Notes under the pieces: model-generated | The model's database searches: none | What the model was told of the DNA's origin: nothing | What the model saw: the letters and a program-made list of their open reading frames with translations, nothing else | Assembly: GCF_000759475.1 (NCBI RefSeq) | Contig: NZ_CP009454.1 | Location: 1,612,001 to 1,676,000 of the forward strand | Reading direction: 5' to 3' | DNA from: Pantoea rwandensis | GTDB lineage: Bacteria > Pseudomonadota > Gammaproteobacteria > Enterobacterales > Enterobacteriaceae | DNA length: 64,000 nucleotides | Translations under genes and position numbers: made by a program | In this document: positions 47,156-58,627 of the stretch, one piece after another | How the letters are laid out: every line of letters starts with the position of its first letter | Position numbering within the stretch: position 1 is the stretch's first letter

Positions 47156-50100
47156 ATGATGGAAATTCTGCGTGGTTCGCCCGCTCTGTCGGCATTTCGT
47201 GTAAACAAACTGCTGACCCGCTTTCAGGACGCTCACCTGCCAGTGAGTGATATTTACGCCGAGTACGTCCATTTTGCCGATGTCAGTGCACCGCTCAGTG
47301 CGGATGAACATGCCCGCCTGCAACGTCTGCTGAAATACGGTCCTTCTCTCGCCGAGCACGCGCCACAAGGGCGTCTGTTACTGGTGACGCCGCGTCCCGG
47401 CACCATTTCTCCGTGGTCATCAAAAGCCACCGATATCGCGCACAACTGCGATCTGCCCCAGGTTATCCGCCTCGAACGCGGCATGGCCTTCTATGTGCAG
47501 GCACCGCAGCTGACGGAAGCGCAATGGCAACAGCTGGCTAGCCTGCTACATGACCGCATGATGGAGACCGTGTTCGGTGACCTGAATGAAGCACAGCAGC
47601 TGTTCGCGCATCATGAACCACAGCCGCTGAAAAGCGTTGATGTGCTGGGTGCCGGTCGCATTGCACTGGAACAGGCCAACACCACGCTGGGCCTGGCGCT
47701 GGCCGATGACGAAATCGACTATTTGCTGAATGCCTTCACCAAACTGGGCCGTAATCCGAACGACATCGAGCTCTATATGTTTGCTCAGGCAAACTCCGAG
47801 CACTGCCGTCATAAAATCTTCAACGCCGACTGGATTATCGACGGTGAAAAACAGCCGAAGTCGCTGTTTAAAATGATTAAAAACACCTTTGAGCATAATC
47901 CTGAGCACGTGCTGTCTGCTTATAAAGACAACGCCGCGGTGATGGAAGGTTCAAAAGTGGGCCGCTTCTACGCCGATGCGCAGAAGGGCGAATACACCTT
48001 CCATCAGGAAGAGGCGCATATCCTGATGAAGGTGGAAACCCATAACCACCCCACCGCGATTTCGCCGTGGCCAGGTGCTGCGACCGGTTCCGGCGGTGAA
48101 ATCCGTGATGAAGGCGCAACGGGACGTGGCGCGAAGCCAAAAGCGGGCCTGGTCGGTTTCTCCGTCTCTAACCTGCGTATTCCTGGTTTTGAACAGCCGT
48201 GGGAAGAAGATTTTGGTAAGCCGGAGCGTATTGTTACCGCGCTGGATATCATGACTGAAGGCCCACTGGGCGGCGCAGCGTTCAACAACGAATTTGGCCG
48301 TCCTGCACTGAACGGTTACTTCCGTACTTATGAAGAGCGCGTGAACAGCCATAATGGCTCAGAACTGCGTGGCTACCATAAGCCGATCATGCTGGCGGGC
48401 GGTATTGGTAACATCCGAGCTGACCACGTGCAGAAGGGTGAGATCGTCGTTGGCGCGAAACTGATCGTGCTCGGCGGGCCTGCGATGAACATTGGGCTCG
48501 GCGGCGGAGCAGCCTCTTCAATGGCGTCTGGTCAGTCTGATGCGGATCTGGATTTTGCATCAGTCCAGCGCGACAACCCAGAAATGGAGCGTCGCTGCCA
48601 GGAAGTGATCGATCGTTGCTGGCAGCTGGGCGAAGCCAACCCGATTCTGTTCATCCACGATGTGGGTGCAGGCGGTCTGTCGAACGCCATGCCAGAGCTG
48701 GTGAGCGATGGCGGCCGTGGTGGTAACTTCAACCTGCGCGACATTCTCAACGATGAGCCAGGCATGAGCCCGCTGGAAGTGTGGTGTAACGAATCCCAGG
48801 AACGTTATGTGCTGGCAGTGGCACCGGCTCAGCTGGCGTTGTTTGACGAGCTGTGTAAGCGTGAGCGTGCGCCATATGCGGTGATCGGTGAAGCCACCGA
48901 AGAGCTGCACCTGAACCTGGCGGATAGCCACTTCGATAACAACCCTATCGACATGCCGTTGGACGTGCTGTTGGGCAAAACGCCGAAGATGACGCGTGAT
49001 GTTGCCACTCAGCAGGCCAAAGGCGATGCGCTGGTGCGTGACGGAATTACCGTGGCTGACGCCGTTAATCGCGTACTGCATCTGCCAACTGTGGCAGAGA
49101 AAACCTTCCTGATTACCATCGGTGACCGTTCGGTAACTGGTATGGTGGCGCGTGACCAGATGGTCGGCCCATGGCAGATCCCGGTAGCGAACTGTGCAGT
49201 GACCACCGCCAGCCTGGATAGCTATCACGGCGAAGCCTTCTCACTGGGCGAACGCGCTCCAGTCGCCTTGCTGGACTTCGCTGCATCTGGCCGTTTAGCG
49301 GTCGGTGAAGCGCTGACCAACCTGGCGGCCACTGCGATTGGTTCACTGCAGCGTGTGAAGCTGTCTGCGAACTGGATGGCGGCAGCGGGTCACCCGGGTG
49401 AAGATGCCGGTTTATATGCGGCAGTGAAAGCGGTCGGTGAAGAACTTTGTCCGGCGCTGGGCATCACGATTCCAGTGGGCAAAGACTCAATGTCGATGAA
49501 AACCCGCTGGCAGCAGGGTACCGAAGAGCGTGAGATGACCTCGCCGCTGTCGCTGGTGATCACCGCCTTTGCGCGTGTAGAAGACGTGCGCCGCACCGTA
49601 ACGCCTCAACTGCAAGCTGCCCATGATAACCTGCTGATGCTGATTGATCTGGGCAACGGCGCAAACACCCTGGGTGCTACTGCACTGTCACAGGTTTACC
49701 GTCAGTTAGGCGATAAGCCAGCCGACGTGCGTGATGCATCGCAGCTGGCAGGCTTCTTCAACGCCATTCAGGCGCTGGTGGCCGAGCAGAAGCTGCTGGC
49801 TTACCATGACCGTTCTGATGGCGGCCTTCTGGTCACGCTGGCTGAAATGGCCTTCACCGGTCACTGCGGTATCGAAGCCGATATCGCCGCGCTGGGTAAC
49901 GATGCGCTGGCAGCACTGTTCACCGAAGAGTTGGGTGCAGTGATCCAGATTAATGCCGCTGATCGTGCAGCCGTTGAGAAAGTGTTTGCCGACCATGGTC
50001 TGAGCAGCAATGTGCATGTGATCGGTCAGGCACTGCCGGGCGATCGCTTTGTCATCCGTTCTGGCGACAGCGCGGTGTACAGCGAAAGCCGTACCACGCT

Positions 50101-51046
50101 GCGTACCTGGTGGGCAGAAACCACCTGGCAGATGCAGCGTCTGCGTGACAACCCTGCCTGTGCCGATCAGGAGCACGAAGCGAAGAAAGACGACAACGAT
50201 CCTGGCCTGAACGTCCATCTGACCTTCAAGCCAGAAGAAGATGTTGCGGCGCCGATGATCGCCACAGGTGCGCGTCCTCGTGTTGCCGTGCTGCGTGAGC
50301 AGGGCGTGAACTCCCACGTTGAGATGGCGGCTGCCTTCCACCGCGCTGGTTTCACCGCAGTCGATGTGCACATGAGCGATCTGCTGGCGGGCCGCCGCGG
50401 CCTGGAAGAGTTCCAGGCGCTGGTCGCGTGCGGTGGCTTCTCTTACGGTGACGTATTGGGGGCAGGTGAAGGTTGGGCGAAATCGATTCTGTTCAACGGC
50501 CGTGTGCGTGATGAGTTCGAAAACTTCTTCCACCGTCCACAGACGCTGGCGCTGGGCGTATGTAACGGCTGCCAGATGATGTCGAATCTGCGTGAGCTGA
50601 TTCCGGGCAGCGAACTGTGGCCACGCTTTGTACGTAACCAGTCAGAGCGGTTTGAAGCACGTTTCAGCCTGGTCGAAGTGGCTGCGAGTCCATCGTTGCT
50701 GCTGGACGGCATGGCCGGTTCTCATATGCCAATTGCCGTGTCGCACGGTGAAGGTTTCGTGGAAGTGCGTGACGGTGCACATCTGGCCCAGCTGGAAAGC
50801 AAAGGTCTGGTGGCGCTGCGCTTCGTAGACAACTTCGGTAAAGTGACCGAAAATTACCCAGCCAACCCGAACGGCTCGCCGAACGGTATCACTGCGGTAA
50901 CCAACGAAAGCGGTCGCGTCACTATTATGATGCCGCACCCAGAGCGCGTGTTCCGCACCGTGAGCAACTCCTGGCACCCAGCAGAGTGGGGCGAAGACAG
51001 CCCGTGGATGCGTATCTTCCGCAACGCACGCAAGCAGCTGGGCTAA
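47156..51046 (+). CDS. purL: Phosphoribosylformylglycinamidine synthase PurL
   Basis: A 1296-residue cytosolic enzyme for step 4 of purine synthesis, turning FGAR and glutamine into FGAM. N-terminal PurS-like part, two AIRS-type synthetase halves ([32 protein letters not shown]) and a C-terminal glutamine amidotransferase with Cys in [12 protein letters not shown] and the HGEGF and HPERV motifs. The start MMEILRGSP at 47156 matches E. coli. A PurR operator lies upstream. Confidence 0.98.
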   Translation: MMEILRGSPALSAFRVNKLLTRFQDAHLPVSDIYAEYVHFADVSAPLSADEHARLQRLLKYGPSLAEHAPQGRLLLVTPRPGTISPWSSKATDIAHNCDLPQVIRLERGMAFYVQAPQLTEAQWQQLASLLHDRMMETVFGDLNEAQQLFAHHEPQPLKSVDVLGAGRIALEQANTTLGLALADDEIDYLLNAFTKLGRNPNDIELYMFAQANSEHCRHKIFNADWIIDGEKQPKSLFKMIKNTFEHNPEHVLSAYKDNAAVMEGSKVGRFYADAQKGEYTFHQEEAHILMKVETHNHPTAISPWPGAATGSGGEIRDEGATGRGAKPKAGLVGFSVSNLRIPGFEQPWEEDFGKPERIVTALDIMTEGPLGGAAFNNEFGRPALNGYFRTYEERVNSHNGSELRGYHKPIMLAGGIGNIRADHVQKGEIVVGAKLIVLGGPAMNIGLGGGAASSMASGQSDADLDFASVQRDNPEMERRCQEVIDRCWQLGEANPILFIHDVGAGGLSNAMPELVSDGGRGGNFNLRDILNDEPGMSPLEVWCNESQERYVLAVAPAQLALFDELCKRERAPYAVIGEATEELHLNLADSHFDNNPIDMPLDVLLGKTPKMTRDVATQQAKGDALVRDGITVADAVNRVLHLPTVAEKTFLITIGDRSVTGMVARDQMVGPWQIPVANCAVTTASLDSYHGEAFSLGERAPVALLDFAASGRLAVGEALTNLAATAIGSLQRVKLSANWMAAAGHPGEDAGLYAAVKAVGEELCPALGITIPVGKDSMSMKTRWQQGTEEREMTSPLSLVITAFARVEDVRRTVTPQLQAAHDNLLMLIDLGNGANTLGATALSQVYRQLGDKPADVRDASQLAGFFNAIQALVAEQKLLAYHDRSDGGLLVTLAEMAFTGHCGIEADIAALGNDALAALFTEELGAVIQINAADRAAVEKVFADHGLSSNVHVIGQALPGDRFVIRSGDSAVYSESRTTLRTWWAETTWQMQRLRDNPACADQEHEAKKDDNDPGLNVHLTFKPEEDVAAPMIATGARPRVAVLREQGVNSHVEMAAAFHRAGFTAVDVHMSDLLAGRRGLEEFQALVACGGFSYGDVLGAGEGWAKSILFNGRVRDEFENFFHRPQTLALGVCNGCQMMSNLRELIPGSELWPRFVRNQSERFEARFSLVEVAASPSLLLDGMAGSHMPIAVSHGEGFVEVRDGAHLAQLESKGLVALRFVDNFGKVTENYPANPNGSPNGITAVTNESGRVTIMMPHPERVFRTVSNSWHPAEWGEDSPWMRIFRNARKQLG

Positions 51047-51064
51047 TTTAGCCAGCAGCATCAG

Positions 51065-51092
51065 AGGCCGCCGCAAGGCGGCCTTTCTTTTG
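51065..51092 (+). terminator. Terminator of purL
   Basis: Stem GGCCGCC / GGCGGCC with loop GCAA and a T-rich tail. Confidence 0.85.
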
Positions 51093-51102
51093 CCCGTCAG
51101 GC

Positions 51103-51161
51103 CTCACTCACTCACTCACTCACTCACTCACTCACTCACTCACTCACTCACTCACTCACTC
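51103..51161 (+). repeat. (CTCA)14 tetranucleotide microsatellite
   Basis: Fourteen perfect CTCA units plus CTC, 59 bases, with no interruption. It lies 10 bases after the purL terminator and 38 bases before the first GlrR site of glmY. Long tetranucleotide arrays are rare in enterics and change length by replication slippage. Confidence 0.97.
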
Positions 51162-51198
51162 CATTACGCCATGACTGACTATGGCTGGCTTGCAAAAC

Positions 51199-51312
51199 TG
51201 TCTGAAATTGGCGACAAACACGAAAGTGAGCTGTCGCTAAATGGTGACATTTAACTTATTGATTTATATTGACTCAATTTTTCATCCTTTAACTCGTTGC
51301 TGATCAGCGACA
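51199..51312 (+). promoter_or_regulatory. GlrR binding sites upstream of glmY
   Basis: Two perfect TGTC-N10-GACA palindromes (51199-51216 and 51232-51249) and a third that keeps only the GACA half (51295-51312). This is the GlrR recognition pattern; E. coli glmY also has three sites about 100-200 bases upstream. Confidence 0.85.
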
Positions 51313-51396
51313 CTTTCGTCAGACCAGCCGGTCCGCTTTTTCATAAAATAGTGCGTCACACCTCGCATTACTCTGATAATCAATGCTATTTCATTT

Positions 51397-51418
51397 CTGG
51401 CACGATAGTTGCTATACT
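51397..51418 (+). promoter_or_regulatory. Overlapping sigma54/sigma70 promoter of glmY
   Basis: CTGGCACGATAGTTGCT fits the sigma54 -24/-12 consensus (GG at 51399, GC at 51411). TATACT (51413-51418) could serve as a sigma70 -10 for the same start, as in E. coli glmY. Confidence 0.88.
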
Positions 51419-51421
51419 CAC

Positions 51422-51638
51422 AGCGTTGCTCATTCTCCTGTCTATGATTGCCCCGCACTGCGGTTGAGCTCATAAAATTCGAATGACGCACCAAACGGAG
51501 CCTGCCGTCCACCCAACCGATAATCGCTTGCTTTGCAACGTTATCAAGCATCGGACGCAACGTTGAGTTAGGCTCCACCTATTTTGCAAGCGATGCTGAG
51601 GCGTCGCTCTCACGGCAGCCCAAAAGGGCTGCCGTTTT
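51422..51638 (+). ncRNA. glmY: Small RNA GlmY
   Basis: An sRNA gene between purL and glrK, the conserved place of glmY. The 5' part (AGCGTTGCTCATTC) resembles the GCTCATTC start of E. coli GlmY and can fold in the same way; the 3' end is a terminator with stem ACGGCAGCC / GGCTGCCGT (51612-51635) and TTTT. GlmY sequesters the adaptor RapZ, sparing GlmZ and so raising glucosamine-6-phosphate synthase (GlmS). At about 215 nt the primary form is slightly longer than in E. coli (184). It is activated by GlrR, encoded downstream. Confidence 0.85.
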
Positions 51639-51709
51639 CCTTTCTGTACTTTCTTCCCTATTAATACTTCGTTAGCATGCCAGCAGCTCACATTGAAGGA
51701 TGCGCGGTA

Positions 51710-53137
51710 GTGAAGAGATGGCGTCTGTTTCCCCGATCCCTGCGGCAGTTAGTCTTGATGGCTTTTTTGCTGGTCCTGCTACCATTGCTGGTGCTGGCGT
51801 GGCAAGCCTGGGAAAGTTTGTCTGCGCTCAGTAATCAGGCTGCAGATACCAATCGCAATACCTTTACCGACGTACGCCGCAGCGAAGCGATGGCGCGTAC
51901 TGCGCTCGAACTGGAACGCAGTTATCGTCAATATTGCGTATTGGGTGATGCCACCTTGCAAAAGCTTTATCAAACGCAGTGGACGCGTTATGGCCAGATG
52001 CTCACCAGCCATGCGGATAGCCTGCCAGAGCTTCCATCATTCAAAGCGCTGCAGGAAACTTTGCCGCAGCTCGCCAGTGTGCAGTGTGACAACGGTAACC
52101 CAGTGGCAAAAGCCACCACGGCCCTCGAACATTTTTCTGATGCCAATGCGCAAATGGTGCAGGAGACGCGTGAAGTGGTGTTTTCGCGTGGCTTGCAGCT
52201 CCAGCGCGAAATCGCCGACCGTGGTCAGTTCTTCGGCTGGCAGGCGCTGATTCTGTTTCTGATTAGTCTGGCGCTGGTGTTGCTGTTTACCGGCATGATT
52301 ATCGGCCCGGTAAAACGCGTAGAACGGATGATTAACCGACTTGGGCAAGGCAAAGCGCTCGGCGACAGCGTGAGTTTTCGCGGCCCTCGTGAAATCCGTT
52401 CACTCGGTCAGCGCATCGTGTGGCTGAGCGAGCGCTTAAGCTGGCTGGAAGAGCAGCGACATGAGTTTCTGCGTCATCTCTCACATGAACTGAAAACCCC
52501 GCTTGCCAGCTTACGAGAGGGCACGGAATTATTGGCCGATCAGGTGGCTGGGCCGCTGAATGCGGAACAGCAGGAAGTGGTGGCGATCCTTGACACCAGC
52601 AGCCGCCATTTGCAGCGTCTCATCGAACAACTTTTGGATTACAACCGCAAACTGGCGGATGGCCCCATGGCGCTGGAGCCGGTCGCAATCAATGACATCG
52701 TTGATGCGGTCGTTAAAATCCATTCATTGCCCGCCGGTGCGCGTCAGATCACCACCCATGTTGATCTTCAGGTGGCGCACTGTCTGGCAGAGGCAACATT
52801 GCTGCAAAGGGTCATCGATAACCTCTATTCGAATGCCGTGAACTACGGCAGCGAATCCGGTAACATCTGGCTGCAGAGCCAACAGAAAGGCAACCAGGTG
52901 TGGATTGAGGTGGCGAACACCGGCACACCCATTCCGGCTGAAGAGCAGGCGATGATTTTTGAGCCCTTTTTTCAGGGCAGCCAGCAGCGCAAAGGGCCGG
53001 TTAAAGGCAGCGGGCTGGGGTTAAGCATCGCCAAAGATTGCCTGCGCAGGATGCAAGGTGATTTGCAATTGGTAACGCGCAAGGATGCGGATGTCTGTTT
53101 TCGAATCATTTTGACGACCAGCGCCGGGAATGCCTGA
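51710..53137 (+). CDS. glrK: Sensor histidine kinase GlrK (QseE)
   Basis: A 475-residue inner-membrane kinase partnered with GlrR. Two membrane spans (about residues 15-35 and 173-193) enclose a periplasmic sensor; a HAMP-like linker follows; the phosphoacceptor is in HLSHELKTPLAS; N box DNLYSNAVNYG and G box GSGLGLSIAKD bind ATP. The GTG at 51710 (VKRW) is the start, with AAGGA nine bases upstream, giving exactly the E. coli length. Confidence 0.95.
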   Translation: MKRWRLFPRSLRQLVLMAFLLVLLPLLVLAWQAWESLSALSNQAADTNRNTFTDVRRSEAMARTALELERSYRQYCVLGDATLQKLYQTQWTRYGQMLTSHADSLPELPSFKALQETLPQLASVQCDNGNPVAKATTALEHFSDANAQMVQETREVVFSRGLQLQREIADRGQFFGWQALILFLISLALVLLFTGMIIGPVKRVERMINRLGQGKALGDSVSFRGPREIRSLGQRIVWLSERLSWLEEQRHEFLRHLSHELKTPLASLREGTELLADQVAGPLNAEQQEVVAILDTSSRHLQRLIEQLLDYNRKLADGPMALEPVAINDIVDAVVKIHSLPAGARQITTHVDLQVAHCLAEATLLQRVIDNLYSNAVNYGSESGNIWLQSQQKGNQVWIEVANTGTPIPAEEQAMIFEPFFQGSQQRKGPVKGSGLGLSIAKDCLRRMQGDLQLVTRKDADVCFRIILTTSAGNA

Positions 53138-53140
53138 TTA

Positions 53141-53812
53141 ATGAAACACACCCTGATTAAACTTTTTAGCTGCGCGTTGGTGGCATTTGGCTTGAGTGCC
53201 TGCCAGACACCGTCCACGGGCAGCGCGTTACACGATGGCACCAATCTTCCTGAGCCAGAAGTGCGGTTGCCTGATTATCTGGCCACCGATTGTCAAAATG
53301 TGTGGAAGATTGAAACGCCAGCAGCAATGAGCAACCCCCTTTACTGGCAGCGTGCTATCGACTGTGGTGAGCGTTTATCCCCAGCGGAAGCGCGGGCTGA
53401 GGCACGACGCTGGCCAGTACAAGGCTGGTCGCGTGCTTTTAAACAAGGCATTCTGCTGGCAAATGGCAATGTGACGCCCTTTGAGCGCCGCCAGTTCGTC
53501 GATACGCTAGACGGTTACAGCGCTTCCTATCCAGCCTCCGTGCGCCCGTTATTGATGTTGTGGCGTAGCAATCAGGCGGCGCAGTTGGCGTTAAGCGGTG
53601 AACGCAGCCGCTATGCTGCACTCCAGCAAAGCCACGATACTGAGCTGGATAGCCTGCGCCAGCAGCAAACCAAACTGCGTCAATCACTGGACGAGACTCA
53701 GCGTAAGCTTGAGCGCTTAACTGACATCGAACGTCAGTTGTCGTCCCGTAAACCGGCGGACAGCAGCGATACATCGCACGGTGCCAGTGATGCACAAAGT
53801 GAGGATCAGTGA
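53141..53812 (+). CDS. qseG: Outer-membrane lipoprotein QseG
   Basis: A 223-residue lipoprotein; signal MKHTLIKLFSCALVAFGLSA then lipobox Cys21. The C-terminal part is a coiled coil (about residues 160-205; LRQQQTKLRQSLDETQRKLE). QseG interacts with the kinase GlrK in E. coli and in pathogens is needed for effector translocation. It sits between glrK and glrR, overlapping the latter's upstream region. Confidence 0.93.
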   Translation: MKHTLIKLFSCALVAFGLSACQTPSTGSALHDGTNLPEPEVRLPDYLATDCQNVWKIETPAAMSNPLYWQRAIDCGERLSPAEARAEARRWPVQGWSRAFKQGILLANGNVTPFERRQFVDTLDGYSASYPASVRPLLMLWRSNQAAQLALSGERSRYAALQQSHDTELDSLRQQQTKLRQSLDETQRKLERLTDIERQLSSRKPADSSDTSHGASDAQSEDQ

Positions 53813-53814
53813 CC

Positions 53815-55146
53815 ATGAAACAGTCTGCACGTTTACTGCTGGTGGATGACGATCCCGGCCTGCTTAAACTGCTTGGCATGCGCTTAAGCAGTGAAGGCTA
53901 TCAGGTGACCACCGCCGCGAGTGGCCCGGATGCGCTGCGCCAGTTGCAGAAAGAGAAAGTTGATTTGGTGATCAGCGACCTGCGTATGGATGAAATGGAC
54001 GGGCTGGCGTTATTTGGCGAAATCCAGAAACGCCATGCGGGTTTACCGGTGATCATTCTTACGGCGCACGGCTCGATTCCCGAAGCGGTTTCCGCTACGC
54101 AGCAGGGGGTGTTCAGTTTCCTGACGAAGCCAGTGGATCGTGACGCGCTGTACAAAGCCATTGATGAAGCGCTGGCACAGCGCGCGCCAGTCAGCGATGA
54201 CACCTGGCGTGAGGCCGTGGTAACGCGCAATCCATTGATGCTGCGTTTGCTGGATCAGGCGCACATGGTGGCGCAATCCGACGTTAGCGTGTTGATTAAC
54301 GGCCAGAGCGGTACTGGCAAAGAGGTGCTGGCTCAGGCGATTCACGCCGCCAGCCCGCGTGCAAACAAGCCGTTTATTGCCATTAACTGTGGGGCGCTAC
54401 CGGAGCAACTGCTGGAGTCAGAGCTATTTGGTCATGCCAAAGGGGCTTTCACCGGAGCCGTGAGTGCGCGTGAAGGGCTGTTTCAGGCGGCGGAGAGTGG
54501 CACGCTGTTTCTTGATGAAATTGGTGATATGCCACAGGCGTTGCAGGTCAAACTACTGCGCGTCTTGCAGGAGCGAAAAGTGCGTCCGCTTGGCAGTAAT
54601 CGGGATGTCGATATCAACGTGCGCATCATCTCGGCCACGCATCGCGATCTGCCTAAAGCGATGGAGAAAAAGAGTTTCCGCGAGGATCTCTACTATCGCC
54701 TCAATGTGGTGAATCTGAAGATTCCGGCGCTGCATGAACGTGCAGAAGATATTCCGCTGCTGGCGAACCATCTGTTGCGCCAGTCGGCCGAACGCCATAA
54801 ACCCTTTGTGCGCAGCTTCTCTGTGGATGCGATGAAACGTTTAGTGGGGGCCAGCTGGCCTGGCAACGTGCGGCAGCTGGTCAACGTGATTGAGCAGTGT
54901 GTCGCGCTGAGCACATCACCCGTGATCAGTGATGCGCTGGTTGAGCAGGCGTTAGCAGGTGAAAATACGGCGCTGCCGACTTTTGTTGAGGCACGTAATC
55001 AATTTGAGCTCAACTATCTGCGCAAATTGCTGCAAATGACCAAAGGAAATGTCACCAACGCTGCGCGTCTGGCTGGACGTAACCGTACAGAATTCTATAA
55101 GCTGCTGTCACGCCATGAGCTGGACGCCAGTGAATTTAAAGAGTAG
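53815..55146 (+). CDS. glrR: Sigma54-dependent response regulator GlrR (QseF)
   Basis: A 443-residue NtrC-type activator: receiver domain with DD (LLLVDDDPG) and phosphoacceptor Asp in ISDLRMDEMDG; AAA+ domain with GQSGTGKE, the GAFTGA loop that contacts sigma54 and LFLDEIGDMP; C-terminal Fis-type helix-turn-helix (GNVTNAARLAGRNRTEFYKL). It activates glmY. ATG at 53815 has GAGG ten bases upstream; a GTG at 53809 is too near it. Confidence 0.96.
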   Translation: MKQSARLLLVDDDPGLLKLLGMRLSSEGYQVTTAASGPDALRQLQKEKVDLVISDLRMDEMDGLALFGEIQKRHAGLPVIILTAHGSIPEAVSATQQGVFSFLTKPVDRDALYKAIDEALAQRAPVSDDTWREAVVTRNPLMLRLLDQAHMVAQSDVSVLINGQSGTGKEVLAQAIHAASPRANKPFIAINCGALPEQLLESELFGHAKGAFTGAVSAREGLFQAAESGTLFLDEIGDMPQALQVKLLRVLQERKVRPLGSNRDVDINVRIISATHRDLPKAMEKKSFREDLYYRLNVVNLKIPALHERAEDIPLLANHLLRQSAERHKPFVRSFSVDAMKRLVGASWPGNVRQLVNVIEQCVALSTSPVISDALVEQALAGENTALPTFVEARNQFELNYLRKLLQMTKGNVTNAARLAGRNRTEFYKLLSRHELDASEFKE

Positions 55147-55178
55147 CTTGCTGCGGCATATTGATTCATCCATTGACT

Positions 55179-55690
<512 letters not shown>

Positions 55691-55710
55691 GCCCCTTCGT
55701 TAGCCTGTTA

Positions 55711-55737
55711 AAAAGCCTGCATGATGCAGGCTTTTTT
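55711..55737. terminator. Bidirectional terminator between glnB and hmp
   Basis: Stem AAAAGCCTGC / GCAGGCTTTT with loop ATGAT and further Ts. Confidence 0.85.
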
Positions 55738-55740
55738 TGT

Positions 55741-56925
55741 TTACAGCACTTTGTGCGGGCCAAAAACTTCATAATGGATACGATCGGCACTGATACCGGC
55801 ATCGACCAGCTGCCGCGCGACAAACTGCATAAATGGCAGGGGGCCACAGAGCCAGAACTGGCGGTCGGCCTGATTCAATTGGCTGGAGATGCCTGCGAGA
55901 TCCATTAATCCCTGCGCATCAAAACGGCCACTGTCCACGCTTTCCGGCTCGCGATACCAGATATGGCTGGCGAAATGTGGCAGGCGAGCACCTATGGCTT
56001 GAACTTCATCCGCAAAAGCATGCTGTGTACCGCATTCGGCCGCATGCAACCAGTTAACCGCGCCTGCATACTGTTGCTCGGCCAGGCTGGCTAACATCGC
56101 CAGCATTGGGGTTTGGCCGACACCGGCAGAAATCAGCGTGACCGGCGCGGTTCCTGTCGTTTGCAGATAGAAATCACCTGCTGGAGCCGCACATTGCACA
56201 ATATCACCGACCTTGGCATGGGTGTGCAGCCAACCGGAAACGCTGCCGTGTTCCTCGCGCTTCACGGCGATACGATAGGATTTGCCGTTAGGTAGATGGG
56301 TGAGTGAATACTGGCGATGCTGGATATTTTCGCTTCCTTCAGGTCGCAGACTAACGGCCAGATATTGTCCGGGCAGAAAATCAGCGACGGGCTGACCATC
56401 GTTAGGTACCAGCTCAAAACTTTTAATCACGGAGCTTTCAGTATTGATGGTGCGAATACGGAAGTCACGCGCGCCACGCCAGCCGCCGACTTTCTCTTCT
56501 GAGGCGCAATAAATCGCTTCTTCACGCTGGATAAACACATCCGCCAGCACGCCGTAAGCTTTGCCCCATGCCTGCAAGACGTCATCGCCGGGATTGAGCA
56601 ACTCTTCGATGGTGGCCAGCAACGTTTCACCGACTACCGCATATTGCGCGGGCTGAATATTCAGGCTGGTGTGCTTCTGCGCAATCTTCTCTACCGCCGG
56701 CAGCAGCACTGCCAGATTCTCCAGGTTACTGCCGTAGGCGACAATGGCATTAAACAGCGCCTCACGCTGATTGCCGCTGCGCTGATTATTCATGTTGAAA
56801 ACGTTCTTCAGTTCCGGGTGTTGCGTTAACAAACGCTGATAGAAGTGGCCAGTGAGTTGCGGGCCAAGCTGAGCAATAGCGGGCAGGGAAGACTTAACGG
56901 TAGCGATAGTTTGTGCATCTAGCAT
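55741..56925 (-). CDS. hmp: Flavohaemoprotein Hmp (nitric oxide dioxygenase)
   Basis: A 394-residue enzyme oxidising NO to nitrate with O2 and NAD(P)H. N-terminal globin ([20 protein letters not shown]; haem-pocket region [14 protein letters not shown] with the proximal His in [10 protein letters not shown] upstream), then FAD ([10 protein letters not shown]) and NAD domains ([25 protein letters not shown]). An NsrR operator stands in its promoter. Confidence 0.97.
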   Translation of the reverse strand: MLDAQTIATVKSSLPAIAQLGPQLTGHFYQRLLTQHPELKNVFNMNNQRSGNQREALFNAIVAYGSNLENLAVLLPAVEKIAQKHTSLNIQPAQYAVVGETLLATIEELLNPGDDVLQAWGKAYGVLADVFIQREEAIYCASEEKVGGWRGARDFRIRTINTESSVIKSFELVPNDGQPVADFLPGQYLAVSLRPEGSENIQHRQYSLTHLPNGKSYRIAVKREEHGSVSGWLHTHAKVGDIVQCAAPAGDFYLQTTGTAPVTLISAGVGQTPMLAMLASLAEQQYAGAVNWLHAAECGTQHAFADEVQAIGARLPHFASHIWYREPESVDSGRFDAQGLMDLAGISSQLNQADRQFWLCGPLPFMQFVARQLVDAGISADRIHYEVFGPHKVL

Positions 56926-56949
56926 GGTGAAGGCCTCGCAGTGATTTTA

Positions 56950-56972
56950 AACATGTATTTTAAATGCATCTT
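56950..56972 (-). promoter_or_regulatory. NsrR operator of hmp
   Basis: On the minus strand AAGATGCATTT-A-AAATACATGTT, an almost perfect 11-1-11 palindrome matching the NsrR consensus. NO inactivates NsrR and releases hmp. Confidence 0.88.
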
Positions 56973-57050
56973 ATGATCGTTCATCTTGCCTGTAAATCCC
57001 CCGCTTTGTTTGCGGGTTAAGTGCCGAAGCTGGAAGCTGGCCCACAAACC

Positions 57051-57148
57051 TGAAAAATATTCCCCTTCAGCGTGAGCAAATATCGTGATTTACAAGCTTG
57101 CAAAAATGCGTAAAAAACCCGTTCCAGCGCCGTGCCAATCGTTTGCGT
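57051..57148 (+). promoter_or_regulatory. MetR and PurR sites upstream of glyA
   Basis: TGAAAAATATTCC (57051-57063) is one base from the MetR consensus TGAA-N5-TTCA at its end; TGCCAATCGTTTGCGT (57133-57148) resembles the known E. coli glyA PurR operator (ending ATCGTTTGCGT). They tie serine-glycine conversion to methionine and purine demand. Confidence 0.65.
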
Positions 57149-57263
57149 AAAAAGAGGGGATTGGCGCTACCGTCACCTGACAAAACCGTTTACACTGTTG
57201 GCCTTCGCCCCTTGCCGGGGCCTAAACTGCCGTTAAAAAAGTTAGCTAGTCAGGAGATGCCGG

Positions 57264-58517
57264 ATGTTAAAGCGTGATATGAACATTGCCGATTATGATG
57301 CCGAGTTGTGGCAGGCTATGGAGCAAGAGAAGGTGCGTCAGGAAGAGCACATCGAACTGATTGCTTCTGAAAACTACACCAGCCCACGCGTTATGCAGGC
57401 GCAAGGTTCACAGCTCACCAACAAATATGCTGAAGGGTATCCGGGCAAACGCTACTACGGCGGATGTGAATACGTTGATATCGTTGAGCAGCTGGCGATC
57501 AATCGCGCGAAAGCGCTGTTTGGCGCAGACTTTGCCAACGTACAGCCGCACTCTGGCTCACAGGCTAACTTCGCGGTTTACACTGCGCTGTTGCAGCCGG
57601 GCGACACCATCCTCGGTATGAACCTGGCGCACGGTGGTCACCTGACGCACGGTTCACCAGTGAACCTGTCAGGCAAGCTGTATAACGTCATCCCTTACGG
57701 CATCGACGAAACCGGCAAAATCAACTACGACGAACTGGCTGAGCTGGCTAAAACGCATAAGCCAAAAATGATCGTCGGTGGTTTCTCTGCATACTCTGGC
57801 GTGTGCGACTGGGCAAAAATGCGCGAAATCGCAGATAGCGTGGGCGCTTACCTGTTCGTTGACATGGCTCACGTTGCCGGTCTGATCGCCGCTGATGTGT
57901 ACCCGAACCCGGTTCCACATGCGCACATCGTGACCTCAACCACCCACAAGACCCTGGCGGGTCCACGTGGTGGCCTGATTCTGGCGAAAAACGGTGACGA
58001 AGACCTGTACAAAAAACTGAACTCTGCGGTATTCCCGGGTGGTCAGGGCGGCCCGCTGATGCACGTGATCGCGGGTAAAGCGGTGGCGTTCAAAGAAGCA
58101 ATGGAGCCAGAGTTCAAATCTTACCAGCAGCAAGTGGCTAAAAACGCCAAAGCAATGGTTGAGGTTCTGTTGGAGCGTGGCTACAACATCGTTTCAGGCG
58201 GGACTTATAACCACCTGTTCCTGATCGATCTGGTGAGCAAAAACCTGACTGGTAAAGAAGCTGATGCCGCGCTGGGCCGTGCTAACATCACTGTGAACAA
58301 AAACAGCGTACCTAACGATCCGAAGAGTCCATTTGTGACCTCCGGTGTGCGTATTGGTACTCCAGCGGTTACTCGTCGTGGCTTCAAAGAAGCAGATGTG
58401 CGCGAGCTGGCTGGCTGGATCGCTGACGTGCTGGACAACATCAACGACGAAGCGACCATTGAGCGCACCAAGCAGAAGGTACTGGATATCTGTGCGCGTC
58501 TGCCTGTGTATGCCTGA
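57264..58517 (+). CDS. glyA: Serine hydroxymethyltransferase
   Basis: A 417-residue PLP enzyme interconverting serine and glycine and charging tetrahydrofolate with one-carbon units. The PLP lysine is Lys229 in [13 protein letters not shown]. The start [16 protein letters not shown] and the whole length match E. coli GlyA. Divergent from hmp; its promoter carries MetR- and PurR-like sites. Confidence 0.98.
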   Translation: MLKRDMNIADYDAELWQAMEQEKVRQEEHIELIASENYTSPRVMQAQGSQLTNKYAEGYPGKRYYGGCEYVDIVEQLAINRAKALFGADFANVQPHSGSQANFAVYTALLQPGDTILGMNLAHGGHLTHGSPVNLSGKLYNVIPYGIDETGKINYDELAELAKTHKPKMIVGGFSAYSGVCDWAKMREIADSVGAYLFVDMAHVAGLIAADVYPNPVPHAHIVTSTTHKTLAGPRGGLILAKNGDEDLYKKLNSAVFPGGQGGPLMHVIAGKAVAFKEAMEPEFKSYQQQVAKNAKAMVEVLLERGYNIVSGGTYNHLFLIDLVSKNLTGKEADAALGRANITVNKNSVPNDPKSPFVTSGVRIGTPAVTRRGFKEADVRELAGWIADVLDNINDEATIERTKQKVLDICARLPVYA

Positions 58518-58540
58518 TTTGGCACCATGTTGATGTGATT

Positions 58541-58569
58541 AAAAAGGATGGCGCTGGCCATCCTTTTTT
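58541..58569 (+). terminator. Terminator of glyA
   Basis: Stem AAAAAGGATGGC / GCCATCCTTTTT with loop GCTG. Confidence 0.88.
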
Positions 58570-58600
58570 ATGCACGCGACCCGTGCTGAATAGAGTTGAC

Positions 58601-58627
58601 ACACCGCACACACCGCATACACCGCAC
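58601..58627 (+). repeat. Three-copy 9-bp tandem repeat
   Basis: ACACCGCAC, ACACCGCAT, ACACCGCAC in tandem between the glyA terminator and hcaT. No function seen. Confidence 0.8.
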
